Assembly: GCF_012927045.1 (NCBI RefSeq)
Contig: NZ_JABBFW010000007.1
Span: 62,001-126,000, forward strand
Direction of reading: 5' to 3'
DNA from: Azohydromonas caseinilytica
GTDB lineage: Bacteria > Pseudomonadota > Gammaproteobacteria > Burkholderiales > Burkholderiaceae_C
DNA length: 64,000 nucleotides
The translations under genes and the position numbers were made by a program. The notes beneath the pieces were generated by a model. That model was not told the origin of the DNA. It did not search any database and saw only the letters and a program-made list of their open reading frames with translations. The number at the start of each line of letters is the position of its first letter. Positions within the stretch are counted from its first letter, which is position 1. This document shows, one piece after another, positions 56,821 to 64,000 of this stretch.

Positions 56821-57053
56821 CGCCGCGGGGTGGGGTCGCGCCCGCCGGGAGTCGGCGGGCTTGACGGAGCTCAATGCAACAGCCCCAAGGCTACCGCAGC
56901 GGGGACCCGCGGCCGCCGCGCCGGCCCTTGGCCCCGAAGCCTTGGCTCGGCCGCCTCACTGGGACGCCGTGGCGACCGCTCGCGAGGAGTGGGCGTCGCG
57001 GCCCGGAGCCGCGACCGTGCCGGACGGCGAATGCGCGCCCAAATGCCTCGGGC

Positions 57054-57434
57054 TCAGCCCGTCATGTACCGCTTGATGGCGTGCAGCACGTCGGCATGTG
57101 CCTCGGTGAAATCCAGGCCGATCAGAAAGCCGCCCTGCTGGGCGCTGAGAATGCTGTGATGGACCCTGGCGTGGAGCCTGATGGGCACGCTGCCGTGCTC
57201 CATGAGCGGCAGGCGGAAATGCACCTCGCACTTGCAGCCCTGGGGCAAATTCAACGGCGCCACGACCCCCATGCCAGACGAGGCGATGAAATAAGTGCGG
57301 CCTTCGAGCTGTTCGCGGTTCGACAGCACCAGCATGGCGCGGGTCCTGAGCGTCCGCTTCTCGACTTCGCGGTCTGCTGAATCCCAATGCCCAAGAATTC
57401 CGGCTTCGATTGACATGCCCATGTTCTTGTCCAT
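57054..57434 (-). CDS. PilZ-domain protein (possible c-di-GMP effector)
   Basis: 126 residues. Reads like a stand-alone PilZ domain: EKRTLRTRAMLVLSN (R-x3-R type c-di-GMP site), YFIASSGMGVVAPLNLPQG and GGFLIGLDFTEAHADVLHAIKRYM (PilZ end). The expected D/NxSxxG motif is replaced by IASSGMG, so binding should be tested. ATG at 57434 overlaps a 13-base tandem repeat, and no normal ribosome site precedes it; Met5 or Met7 are alternative starts. Lies between two signalling genes, in keeping with a local regulatory group. Confidence 0.78.
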   Translation of the reverse strand: MDKNMGMSIEAGILGHWDSADREVEKRTLRTRAMLVLSNREQLEGRTYFIASSGMGVVAPLNLPQGCKCEVHFRLPLMEHGSVPIRLHARVHHSILSAQQGGFLIGLDFTEAHADVLHAIKRYMTG

Positions 57435-57458
57435 TTGGCAGTGTGATTTGGCAGTGTG
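57433..57458. repeat. 13-base tandem duplication at the PilZ start codon
   Basis: ATTTGGCAGTGTG occurs twice head to tail (57433-57445, 57446-57458). The first copy overlaps the complement of the start codon, so the duplication lies where a ribosome site should be. It may be a recent slippage event or a regulatory duplication. Confidence 0.7.
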
Positions 57459-57801
57459 CTGCTTGATTGAACGCTGTCTGTTTCCGGCGGCAGCTGGATT
57501 CTTTTAGAACCTGGCCCGGCTGGCATCGCACTGAATACAGCCGGGTGCGAACGAATACTTTTTCAGCGAAGGTTCTGCATGTTCGGCTACCTGTGACTTT
57601 GTTTGATTGTTTGCAACATTGTTCCCGGATGGCCTGTGACGAAGTTCACGCTTTTGCCCCTCGTGGCCTGCTTGCATGCTGTCCCGCACCCGGCGGTTGG
57701 TCAGTCTGCGGTGCGGCACCTTGGCGGCCGGAACCGGTTGTTCCGGTCGGTGAGCTCGGCAACCACTGCCCGCCAGCCAGGCCGGCCCTGGCTGTGCGCG
57801 T
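57459..57801. other. 343-base non-coding gap, no gene recognised
   Basis: AT-richer than its surroundings, especially 57459-57640. It should include the promoter of the PilZ gene on the minus strand. Frames that cross it are shadows without family resemblance. No hairpin or promoter could be named with confidence. Confidence 0.4.
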
Positions 57802-58911
57802 TCAGGTGTCGGCGGGCGTGCGCGGCAGCCGCACCGTGAAGCGCGTACCGGCGGATGCGGACGATTCCACGTCCACGCCGCCCCCATGCGCCCGCGCGAT
57901 CTGGTCGACGATGAACAGGCCCAGGCCGATGTTGCCCACCGGCGCTCCCTGGCGCAGGGCGCCCCGGCGCAGCGGCTCGAACAGCGTGTCGCGCAGCTCC
58001 CCGGGAATCGGCTCGCCCTCGTTGTGCACGCTCAGGCCGACGCCGTCCTCGTTGCCGCCCACGTCAACCGTCACCGGCCGGTCGGGCGCGCCGTAGGCCA
58101 GCGCGTTGGTCACCAGGTTGGTCACGACCTGGGCCAGCCGGTCCGCGTCCCAGATGCCGGCGCCGTCGCCCGAGAGCCGCAGCACGAGCTCGCGGCCCGG
58201 GTGCGTGGAGCGCAGCTCCTCGACGGCTTCCGAAACCAGCGCATGCAGGTCGGTCGAGGCGCGGTTGATGGGGATGCCGCTGCCCAGCCGGGCCTGAGTG
58301 AAGTCGAGCAGGTCGTGGATGAGGCGCAGCGACTTCTTGCCGCTGGTCTTGATGCGCGCCACGCACTGCTGCAGCTCCGGCGGCAGCTTGGCCGAGCGCT
58401 CCAGGATCGCCACGTTGAGCATGATCACGCTCAGCGGGTTGCGCAGGTCGTGCGAGGCGATGCCCACGAACATCTCGGCGAACTGCACCTGTTGGCGCAG
58501 CAGCTCCTGCGCCTTGCTGGCCGCCTGCTGGGCCTCGTACAGCTTCAGCGCGGCCAGGATGCCGGTGCCCAGCCGCTGCGCGCTGAGGTTGGCCTTGGCG
58601 ACGTAGTCGGAGGCGCCGGCCTTCATCAGCTCCACGGCCAGCGCCTCGTCGCCTTGGCCCGTGAGCATGATCACCGGCGTGTCAATGCCCATGGCGCGCA
58701 CGCGCCGCAGCACGTCCAGGCCATCGAGCCGCGGCAGGTGGAAGTCCAGCAGCACGCAGTCGAAGCTGCCGGCCAGCAGCGCCTCGATGGCCGCGGCGGC
58801 GTCGCCGGCCTCGACGATGCTGGCGTGCAGCTCGCTGCCGCGCAGCATGCGCTGCACCGCCATGCGGTCGAGCTCGTCGTCATCGACGAGCAGCAGGCGC
58901 AGCGGCTTCAT
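57802..58911 (-). CDS. Receiver-kinase fusion (REC-HisKA-HATPase)
   Basis: 369 residues. N-terminal receiver (1-125) with VDDDELDR and the phospho-acceptor Asp in LLDFHLPRLDG, then HisKA with GIASHDLRNPLSVIMLNVAIL and HATPase with NLVTNALAYGA, GLSVHNEGEPIPGEL and NIGLGLFIVDQIARAHGG. A soluble kinase likely controlled by phosphotransfer from an upstream kinase. It lies 40 bases after the single-domain response regulator gene, so the three genes 61698 to 57802 form one operon. Confidence 0.9.
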   Translation of the reverse strand: MKPLRLLLVDDDELDRMAVQRMLRGSELHASIVEAGDAAAAIEALLAGSFDCVLLDFHLPRLDGLDVLRRVRAMGIDTPVIMLTGQGDEALAVELMKAGASDYVAKANLSAQRLGTGILAALKLYEAQQAASKAQELLRQQVQFAEMFVGIASHDLRNPLSVIMLNVAILERSAKLPPELQQCVARIKTSGKKSLRLIHDLLDFTQARLGSGIPINRASTDLHALVSEAVEELRSTHPGRELVLRLSGDGAGIWDADRLAQVVTNLVTNALAYGAPDRPVTVDVGGNEDGVGLSVHNEGEPIPGELRDTLFEPLRRGALRQGAPVGNIGLGLFIVDQIARAHGGGVDVESSASAGTRFTVRLPRTPADT

Positions 58912-58951
58912 GCCCGGCTCCTGCGGCGGTCGGTGCCACGGGCGCGCGCCG

Positions 58952-59371
58952 TCATGGCATCTCCACCAGGGTCCAGTACTTCTGCAGCGTCGCCATGAGG
59001 TCCACGAAGGTCGTGAAGGTCACGGGCTTGAGCAAATAGCCGGCCACGTTCAGGTTGTAGGCCTCGACCTTGTCCTGGTCCTCGTTGGAGGTGGTCAGCA
59101 CCACGACCGAGGTGGCGCGCAGCCGGGCATCGGCGCGCAGCTCGCGCAAGAACTCGATGCCGTTCATGCGCGGCATGTTGAGGTCCAGCAGCACCAGCAG
59201 CCGGCCCTGCGGCACCCGGCCGTCGCGCAGCATCTGCAGCGCCTCCAGCCCGTTGCCGGCGGTGTAGACCGGGTTGGCGAGATTGGCCTTGGTGAAGGCG
59301 CGCCGGACGTTCATCACGTCCACCTCGTCATCGTCGACGAGCAGGATGTTGAGCACACGCGGATCGGTCAT
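58952..59371 (-). CDS. Single-domain response regulator (Rcp1-like)
   Basis: 139 residues made only of a receiver: ILLVDDDEVDVMNVRRAF, the phospho-acceptor Asp in LLDLNMPRMNG, VVVLTTSNEDQDKVEAYNLNVAGYLLKPVTF with the conserved Lys. The insertion pattern after helix 1 and the TTSNEDQD motif are those of Rcp1-type regulators that partner with phytochrome-like kinases. It has no output domain, so it probably acts as a phosphate shuttle to the downstream REC-kinase. ATG overlaps the stop of the CHASE kinase gene (ATGA). Confidence 0.92.
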   Translation of the reverse strand: MTDPRVLNILLVDDDEVDVMNVRRAFTKANLANPVYTAGNGLEALQMLRDGRVPQGRLLVLLDLNMPRMNGIEFLRELRADARLRATSVVVLTTSNEDQDKVEAYNLNVAGYLLKPVTFTTFVDLMATLQKYWTLVEMP

Positions 59372-61698
59372 GCCATTCCTTGTTGCAGTTGCTTGGGCCA
59401 GGTGAAGAAAAAGGTCGCGCCCGCACCTTCAGCGGACACCACCCAGGCCCGGCCGCCGCGGGCCTCCACCGTCTTGCGCACGATGGACAGCCCGATGCCG
59501 GTGCCCTCGACCTTGTCGCGGGCCTCCAGGGTCTGGAATATGGCCCAGATGCGCTCCTGGTACTGCGCCGGGATGCCGGGCCCGTTGTCCGCCACCGAGA
59601 ACTCCCAGCAGCGCCCGTCGTCGCGCGCGGCCACGCGCACCTCGCCCCGCTCCCCGGCGGCATGCTTGAGCGCGTTGCCCACCAGGTTCATGAACACCTG
59701 CTGCAGCGCCGTGCGGTCGGCCAGCACCACGGGCATGGGCGGCACGATCTCGATGCGCATGCCCGGCGGCGGCGCCAGCAGCTCCACCACCTCGCGCAGC
59801 AGCTCGCCCACGTCCACCTGCACCGGGTCGGCCAGCACGCGCCCGGCGCGGCTGTACTGCAGGATGCCGTCGATCAGCGCCTCCATGCGGTGCACGCGGC
59901 CCTGCAGCAGCCGGGTGTACTGGGCGATCTGCTCCCCCTGCTCGCCCAGGTCTTCCTGTATCCACTGCGCCAGGTTGGCGATGCCGCGCAGCGGCGCCTT
60001 CAGGTCGTGGCTGGTGACGTAGGCGAACTGGTCGAGCTCCTTGTTGACCGCGTCGAGCCGCGCCTTCTGGGCCTCGGCCCGCTCGCGCGCCTCGCGCTCG
60101 CGCTGCAGCAGCTGCAGGTTCTCCAGCACCACGCCGGCCTGTGCCGCCAGGCCTTCCACCAGCCGCTCGTGCCCGGCCTGGAAGCGCCCCGGCTCGGGGT
60201 GGCCCAGCAGCAGCGCGCCCAGCACGCGGCCCGCGCGCGTGCGCACGCCCGCGCCCAGGTAGCTCACCACCGGCGGATGGCCCTCGGGCATGCCGTGGTA
60301 GGGCGGGTTGCGGCCGAACAGCGGGCTCTGGCGCACGTCGTCGAGCCGCACGGTGCGGCCCTCGAAGGTGGCGCCGAACAGCGCGGTGGCGCGCACCGGC
60401 GGGAAGCGCCGGAAGGCCTCGATGTCGGAACCCGACAGCGTGTAGAGGCCGAAGTGCCCGCCCGCGTCGGGCTGGTTGTGGAAGTAGGCGCCGAAGGCCG
60501 CGCCGGTGAGCCGCGTGGCCTCGTCGGTCAGGCGCTGCAGCAGCTCGTCGACGTCGGGCTCGGAGCCCAGCGCCAGCGCGATCTCCGACAGCGACTCGGC
60601 CAGGTGGCGTTGCGCGCGTTCGCCCTCCAGGGCACGCGAGCGGGCCTGGGCGATGGCCTCGGTGCGCCGGCGCGCGCGCAGCTGCGAGCGGGTGAGAAAG
60701 AACAGCAGCAGCGCGATGCCCGTACCCGCCAGCGCCGTGGCCGGGGGCAGTAGCGCCTCGGACGAGGCCTGGTGCAGCGGCACGAACTCCACCGTCCAAG
60801 GCTGGCCGCCGAAGCTGAAGCCGCGCAGCAGCCCGGCTCCTGGCGCGCCGGGCTGCTGCGGCTGCGCGTCGTGCAGCAGCTGCGCCACATCGGGCTTGGC
60901 CGCGGCATACACGCGCACATGGGCCAGCGGCGCGCTGGCCGAGAACAGGCCGCGGAAGAAGTCCGGCGCGCGCAGCGGCGCGTACACGAAGCCCAGCAGG
61001 CGCTGGCGCCGCTCCTGCACCGAGCCCGGCTCGGGCCCGGCGCCGTAGATCGGCTTGAAGATCAGGAAGCCGGCCTTCTTCTCGGGCTCGATCTCCTGGC
61101 GCAGCGTCACGCGGCCGGTCATGGCGACGTTGCCGCTGTCGCGCGCACGGGCCATGGCCTCGGCGCGCCGGGGCTCGGAGAACATGTCGTAGCCCAGCGC
61201 GGCGCGGTTGCGCTCGTCCAGCGGCTCCAGGTAGAGGATGCTGAAGGTCCATTCGCGCCAGCCCGGGGGCATGACGCTGAAGCCGTCGAGGCCCTCGCGG
61301 CGCGCGGCCGCCTCGAACTCGGCCACCCGCGCCGGGTCCACGCGCGGGCTGTAGCCGATGCCCTGGACGCTGGGATAGTCGCGCCGCACGTTGAGGCGGC
61401 TGACGTAGTCGTGGAAGCGGCCATGGTCCAGCGCCGGGCCCTCGACGCTGACGAAGGCGCGGGTGCCGCGCAGCAGCGCCACGTAGGTGGCCATGCGCGA
61501 ATGCAGGGCGCCCATGTCGGCCTCGATGGCGGCCCGCAGCGCCATGCCCTGGCGCGCCTCCACCGCGCGCTGGGCCATGAAGCTCGCCACCAGCGTCAGG
61601 GCCAGCGCCGCGCCCAGCACGCTCCACGGCCAGGCCGCCGACAGCGTCCATTCGCGCCATGCGTTCCGGGCAGTCAGGGCAGGGGTCGCAACCGACAT
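59368..61698 (-). CDS. Membrane sensor kinase: CHASE-GAF-HisKA-HATPase
   Basis: 776 residues from the ATG at 61698; a longer frame upstream has a worse composition. TM1 (about 15-37), a periplasmic CHASE domain (about 60-280: RGTRAFVSVEGPALDHGRF, PSVQGIGYSPRV, GYDMFSEPRRAEAM, GRVTLRQEI), TM2 (about 320-340: ATALAGTGIALLLFFLTR), a GAF domain (about 375-530), HisKA with FAYVTSHDLKAPLRGIANLA and HATPase with NLVGNALKHA, VADNGPGIPAQYQERIW and GTGIGLSIV. CHASE domains sense extracellular small molecules. The kinase part resembles bacteriophytochrome kinases, matching the Rcp1-like partner next door. Confidence 0.9.
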   Translation of the reverse strand: MSVATPALTARNAWREWTLSAAWPWSVLGAALALTLVASFMAQRAVEARQGMALRAAIEADMGALHSRMATYVALLRGTRAFVSVEGPALDHGRFHDYVSRLNVRRDYPSVQGIGYSPRVDPARVAEFEAAARREGLDGFSVMPPGWREWTFSILYLEPLDERNRAALGYDMFSEPRRAEAMARARDSGNVAMTGRVTLRQEIEPEKKAGFLIFKPIYGAGPEPGSVQERRQRLLGFVYAPLRAPDFFRGLFSASAPLAHVRVYAAAKPDVAQLLHDAQPQQPGAPGAGLLRGFSFGGQPWTVEFVPLHQASSEALLPPATALAGTGIALLLFFLTRSQLRARRRTEAIAQARSRALEGERAQRHLAESLSEIALALGSEPDVDELLQRLTDEATRLTGAAFGAYFHNQPDAGGHFGLYTLSGSDIEAFRRFPPVRATALFGATFEGRTVRLDDVRQSPLFGRNPPYHGMPEGHPPVVSYLGAGVRTRAGRVLGALLLGHPEPGRFQAGHERLVEGLAAQAGVVLENLQLLQREREARERAEAQKARLDAVNKELDQFAYVTSHDLKAPLRGIANLAQWIQEDLGEQGEQIAQYTRLLQGRVHRMEALIDGILQYSRAGRVLADPVQVDVGELLREVVELLAPPPGMRIEIVPPMPVVLADRTALQQVFMNLVGNALKHAAGERGEVRVAARDDGRCWEFSVADNGPGIPAQYQERIWAIFQTLEARDKVEGTGIGLSIVRKTVEARGGRAWVVSAEGAGATFFFTWPKQLQQGMA

Positions 61699-61898
61699 GA
61701 AACGATCCGGCCAGTCACGGCAATGAGGGACGGCCATTTTGTCAGCAGCGTCGCCTTGCGCCCGCCGGGGCCTTCCCCCAGCGGCGGCTTGGACCACGGC
61801 GTGGGACATTTCCGGGCGTTTTCCTAAATCAGCCCGTGAATCGGAAGGCCATCGGCCTGAGTATTGGCATTAAGCGTGGACCTTTGTTTGAGTTATTC

Positions 61899-61923
61899 CG
61901 CATCCGGGGCGTGCGCGGATGCG
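61899..61923. other. Inverted repeat upstream of a one-TM protein gene
   Basis: CGCATCCG (61899-61906) pairs with CGGATGCG (61916-61923) around a nine-base loop, 58 bases before the next start codon. It may be an operator or a leader hairpin; the 282-base gap has no other clear feature. Confidence 0.35.
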
Positions 61924-61980
61924 CCTGCAACCTGGGCCTGAAAGTTGCCTGCTGCTGGGTCCGTACCTGGCGCTGCCGTG

Positions 61981-62475
61981 ATGAAAACCGAAGCCCGAGA
62001 CCTACAGCTGTGTGAAAACCTGGGCCAGCAGCGCACCGAATGGGCCGTCACGCGCGTGCTCTGGCCCCTGCTTTATGCGCTGCTGATCGCCATTGCCTTC
62101 GGGCTGCTGGGCCAAGGGCCGCTCGCCAGGGCGAAAGTCGAAGGGGAAAACGGTGCCTTGATATTGGAATACAAGCGCTTCGCCACGGCAAAATCATCGA
62201 CGTCGCTGGTCGTGAAAATCCAGGGGGCCGCCGGCCAGGGGCGTGTCCTGCTCAGCCGTGAATATCTGAGCAAGGTGGAAATACAGAAGGTCAGTCCCGA
62301 GCCCGACAAGATGGTCGCGGACGCCGAGGGCCTGGTCTACGTCTTCAACACCGCGTCCGCCGCCCCGGTCGAAGTGCGCTTCAGCGTGGAGCCCCGGACA
62401 GTGGGCCAGCTCAAGGGCTGGCTGGCCCTGAACGGCGGGGAAAAGCGCCATTTCAGCCAGTTCATCTACCCTTGA
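61981..62475 (+). CDS. Hypothetical one-pass membrane protein
   Basis: 164 residues from the ATG at 61981. One membrane helix (about 27-48: VLWPLLYALLIAIAFGLLGQG) followed by an extracytoplasmic beta-rich domain with YKRFATAKSSTSLVVKI and VYVFNTASAAPVEVRFSVEP. The cytoplasmic N-terminus has about 25 residues. No family recognised. It is followed after 15 bases by a DUF421 membrane protein gene; both are probably co-transcribed and may form a membrane complex. Confidence 0.7.
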   Translation: MKTEARDLQLCENLGQQRTEWAVTRVLWPLLYALLIAIAFGLLGQGPLARAKVEGENGALILEYKRFATAKSSTSLVVKIQGAAGQGRVLLSREYLSKVEIQKVSPEPDKMVADAEGLVYVFNTASAAPVEVRFSVEPRTVGQLKGWLALNGGEKRHFSQFIYP

Positions 62476-62490
62476 CCCAGGAGCAGGCGC

Positions 62491-63018
62491 ATGGATCTGT
62501 TTTTACGCACCGTCGCCGTCTATATTTTCCTGCTGATCATTTTGCGGCTCGCGGGCAAGCGCACGCTGTCGGAAATGTCCACCTTCGATTTCATTCTGGT
62601 GCTGATCATCAGCGAGGCGACCCAGAATGCGCTGGTTGACGATGACCGTTCGCTGACCAATGGCCTGGCGGTGATTCTCACGCTGGTGGCGCTGGACCGG
62701 CTGGCGGCGGTGGTGAAACGCCGCTCCCAGCGCGTGGAGCAGATTCTGGAAGGCACGCCGCTGATGCTGGTGGACCATGGCCGGGTGCTGGAGGAGCGGA
62801 TGAAGAAATCCAACGTCACCCTCGAAGATATCCTGCAGTCTGCCCGGCTCCATCAGGGTATCGCGCGCCTGGACCAGATCAAATATGCCGTGCTCGAAGC
62901 CAGCGGCGGCATTTCCATCATTCCTGTCGATGAAAATGCCGAGCTGGACCAGAGAATCGAGGCGGCCGTCACCCGGGCCCTGGCCCGCCACAACGAAACG
63001 GTGGCCAGTCCGCGCTGA
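62491..63018 (+). CDS. DUF421 (YetF-like) membrane protein
   Basis: 175 residues. TM helices at about 5-20 and 55-75 around the cytosolic loop KRTLSEMSTFDFILVLIISEATQNALVDDDRSLTNG. The C-terminal half contains PLMLVDHGRVLEERMKKSNVTLEDILQSARLHQGIARLDQIKYAVLEASGGISIIP, the YetF/YcaP signature. Members influence membrane stress and spore or cell envelope traits in Bacillus; mechanism unknown. Directly downstream of the one-TM protein gene. Confidence 0.88.
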   Translation: MDLFLRTVAVYIFLLIILRLAGKRTLSEMSTFDFILVLIISEATQNALVDDDRSLTNGLAVILTLVALDRLAAVVKRRSQRVEQILEGTPLMLVDHGRVLEERMKKSNVTLEDILQSARLHQGIARLDQIKYAVLEASGGISIIPVDENAELDQRIEAAVTRALARHNETVASPR

Positions 63019-63179
63019 TCTGGGGCGCGCACGTTTCGCCCAAGATATAACAAATTGCATCCTGCCCTTTGGGGTGGCTCATTTTTGATGCCCGTCAACA
63101 GCCGGGGCCGCAAAGCTTTCACGATGAGGCGCAGCAGCAGGGAGATGTAACGCTGGCGCTCAGCCTGGGTTTTACGCGC

Positions 63180-63204
63180 CTGACTTTCTCGTTCTGAAAG
63201 TCAG
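63180..63204. other. Perfect 9-bp inverted repeat
   Basis: CTGACTTTC and GAAAGTCAG flank a seven-base loop, 162 bases after the DUF421 stop and 110 bases before the next start. It lacks a T-run. Either a weak terminator or an operator for the downstream gene. Confidence 0.35.
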
Positions 63205-63314
63205 TGGGTGCCGGCGCGTGCCGCCGGAGCATGGTTCCATGCCTGGCTGTTCTCCTCCGGTGCTGCCCTGGGCCCGGCATGGGGTCGAACGACGTATTTG
63301 CAAAGGAGCAGGCC

Positions 63315-63968
63315 ATGGGATGCAAGACATTTTCCAAGCTGGCGGCGGTATCGGTCGTGCTCTGTGCGAGCGCTTCTGCCCATTCGCAAAAAATGCTTCT
63401 TCCAGACCCCAATGTCTCTCAGGTCACGACGCATGTCTTTTCAGGTTCGTGGCAGGAAGAAAGAGCGGGTACGGTATACCACCTGGTGCTGCGGGTGCGC
63501 AGCGATATTTTCCTGCATGACCCGACCCAAAATACTACGTCCATCAAGCTCCAAGAGTTCTACAGCAATGAAAGCTCCGGAGCCTATGGGAGCCGATCCG
63601 CATGGAACTGCATTGTGGAAGGGGCGTTCCTTGCCATGAAGACGGACTCGGCAAATTTCAGTGCGACGGTGGATTTCAATAAGTGTGGAATATTTGGCGG
63701 CGAGCAATATGATCCCGTCACCAATACCTCGACTCCTTGGTCATTTCCTGCGTCGTTTTCGGTTGAACTCAAGGTTGTCGAGCCGACGATCTCGTTCCAG
63801 TCAATGGTCGTAAGCGTCGCCAGGGATCAGATTTCTGGCGCGCAATCCAAAAGTAACTGCCAGACCGCCTCCAAGGAAGGCGGCGTGGGCACCATATTGG
63901 TTGATGCGGTTGTAAAACCGATCAACCAAGGAGGGCAGTTCATCCGCAGTCTCTGCAAGAATATTTGA
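63315..63968 (+). CDS. Secreted hypothetical protein, lower GC than neighbours
   Basis: 217 residues from the ATG at 63315, which has AAAGGAG upstream. A Sec signal (KTFSKLAAVSVVLCASASAHS) precedes a beta-rich mature part; cysteines at CIVEGAF, NKCGIF, SNCQTA and SLCKN could form two disulfides. FSGSWQEERAGTVYHLVLRVRSD and SATVDFNKCGIFG suggest a compact beta-sandwich. No family recognised. Codon use is clearly AT-richer than the rest of the window, hinting at recent acquisition. Nothing further is seen to the window end. Confidence 0.72.
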   Translation: MGCKTFSKLAAVSVVLCASASAHSQKMLLPDPNVSQVTTHVFSGSWQEERAGTVYHLVLRVRSDIFLHDPTQNTTSIKLQEFYSNESSGAYGSRSAWNCIVEGAFLAMKTDSANFSATVDFNKCGIFGGEQYDPVTNTSTPWSFPASFSVELKVVEPTISFQSMVVSVARDQISGAQSKSNCQTASKEGGVGTILVDAVVKPINQGGQFIRSLCKNI

Positions 63969-64000
63969 GGCTGCTCCATCGCTGTCGTCAAATCCGTATT

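Noticed and set aside
57467-58096. 209-codon plus-strand frame across the PilZ-kinase gap
   Set aside because: Its second half is antisense to a clear kinase and its first half has no resemblance to any protein family.
62853-63122. 89-codon minus-strand frame after the DUF421 gene, possible transposase remnant
   Set aside because: Mostly antisense to DUF421; the upstream in-frame text is not recognisable as any transposase.

Overview
The window is very GC-rich, with short intergenic gaps, many ATGA/GTGA start-stop overlaps and AAGGAG-type ribosome sites. Gene content points to a betaproteobacterium of the order Burkholderiales, probably Comamonadaceae-like: a Bug-type solute receptor, a PEP-CTERM protein, HAF repeats, GTTCG..TGAG..TCGAAG palindromic repeats, and a hydrogenase locus whose key residue numbers match Cupriavidus necator almost exactly. 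It looks like a metabolically versatile lithoheterotroph able to use formate and hydrogen. No rRNA, tRNA, CRISPR array, transposase or prophage was seen.

Left part (1-9.7 kb): the end of a TonB-dependent receptor, a secreted lipoprotein with a probable glycosidase-like barrel, then a two-gene NAD-dependent formate dehydrogenase (alpha subunit plus a fused NuoE/NuoF-type beta subunit). This is divergent from a ModE-like regulator with a substrate-binding-like domain. Two small genes of the DUF6644 and DUF6152 types follow. From 9.7 to 18.1 kb lies a coherent acid-sugar catabolic cluster: a four-carbon acid sugar kinase and DeoR-type repressor divergent from a PdxA2-like dehydrogenase, a cytosolic sialidase-like Asp-box protein, an iron-type alcohol dehydrogenase, an HpaI-type aldolase, a Bug receptor and an SDR. 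The repressor-side intergenic region carries an array of TTGTG repeats.

Middle part (18.1-33.9 kb): an RTX protein, a PEP-CTERM protein, a hexose-phosphate mutarotase-like protein, a DUF1269 protein, a HAF-repeat protein, an AEC carrier, a VOC-aroE-aroQ-DMT group with unusual AroE/AroQ motifs, a 1302-residue hybrid kinase, a class V aminotransferase, a putative 32-residue membrane protein and a GNAT acetyltransferase.

The centrepiece (33.96-53.5 kb, minus strand) is a 21-gene hydrogenase locus read from hoxK at 53.5 kb down to hoxJ at 34.0 kb. It contains an oxygen-tolerant membrane-bound hydrogenase (hoxK, hoxG, hoxZ), hupE, the maturation genes hoxM/L/O/Q/R/T/V and hypA/B/F/C/D/E, and the H2-sensing system hoxA (sigma-54 activator), hoxB/hoxC (regulatory hydrogenase) and hoxJ (kinase). 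Four palindromic repeat elements sit inside it: one between hoxK and hoxG, one between hoxB and hoxC, and two that have become the C-terminal tails of HoxT and HypC.

Right part (53.5-64 kb): a TetR regulator, a GAF-GAF hybrid kinase, a PilZ protein, a three-gene signalling operon (CHASE-GAF kinase, single-domain response regulator, receiver-kinase), a one-TM protein, a DUF421 protein and a secreted protein of lower GC. Functions rest on motif recognition by eye; no database search was possible.
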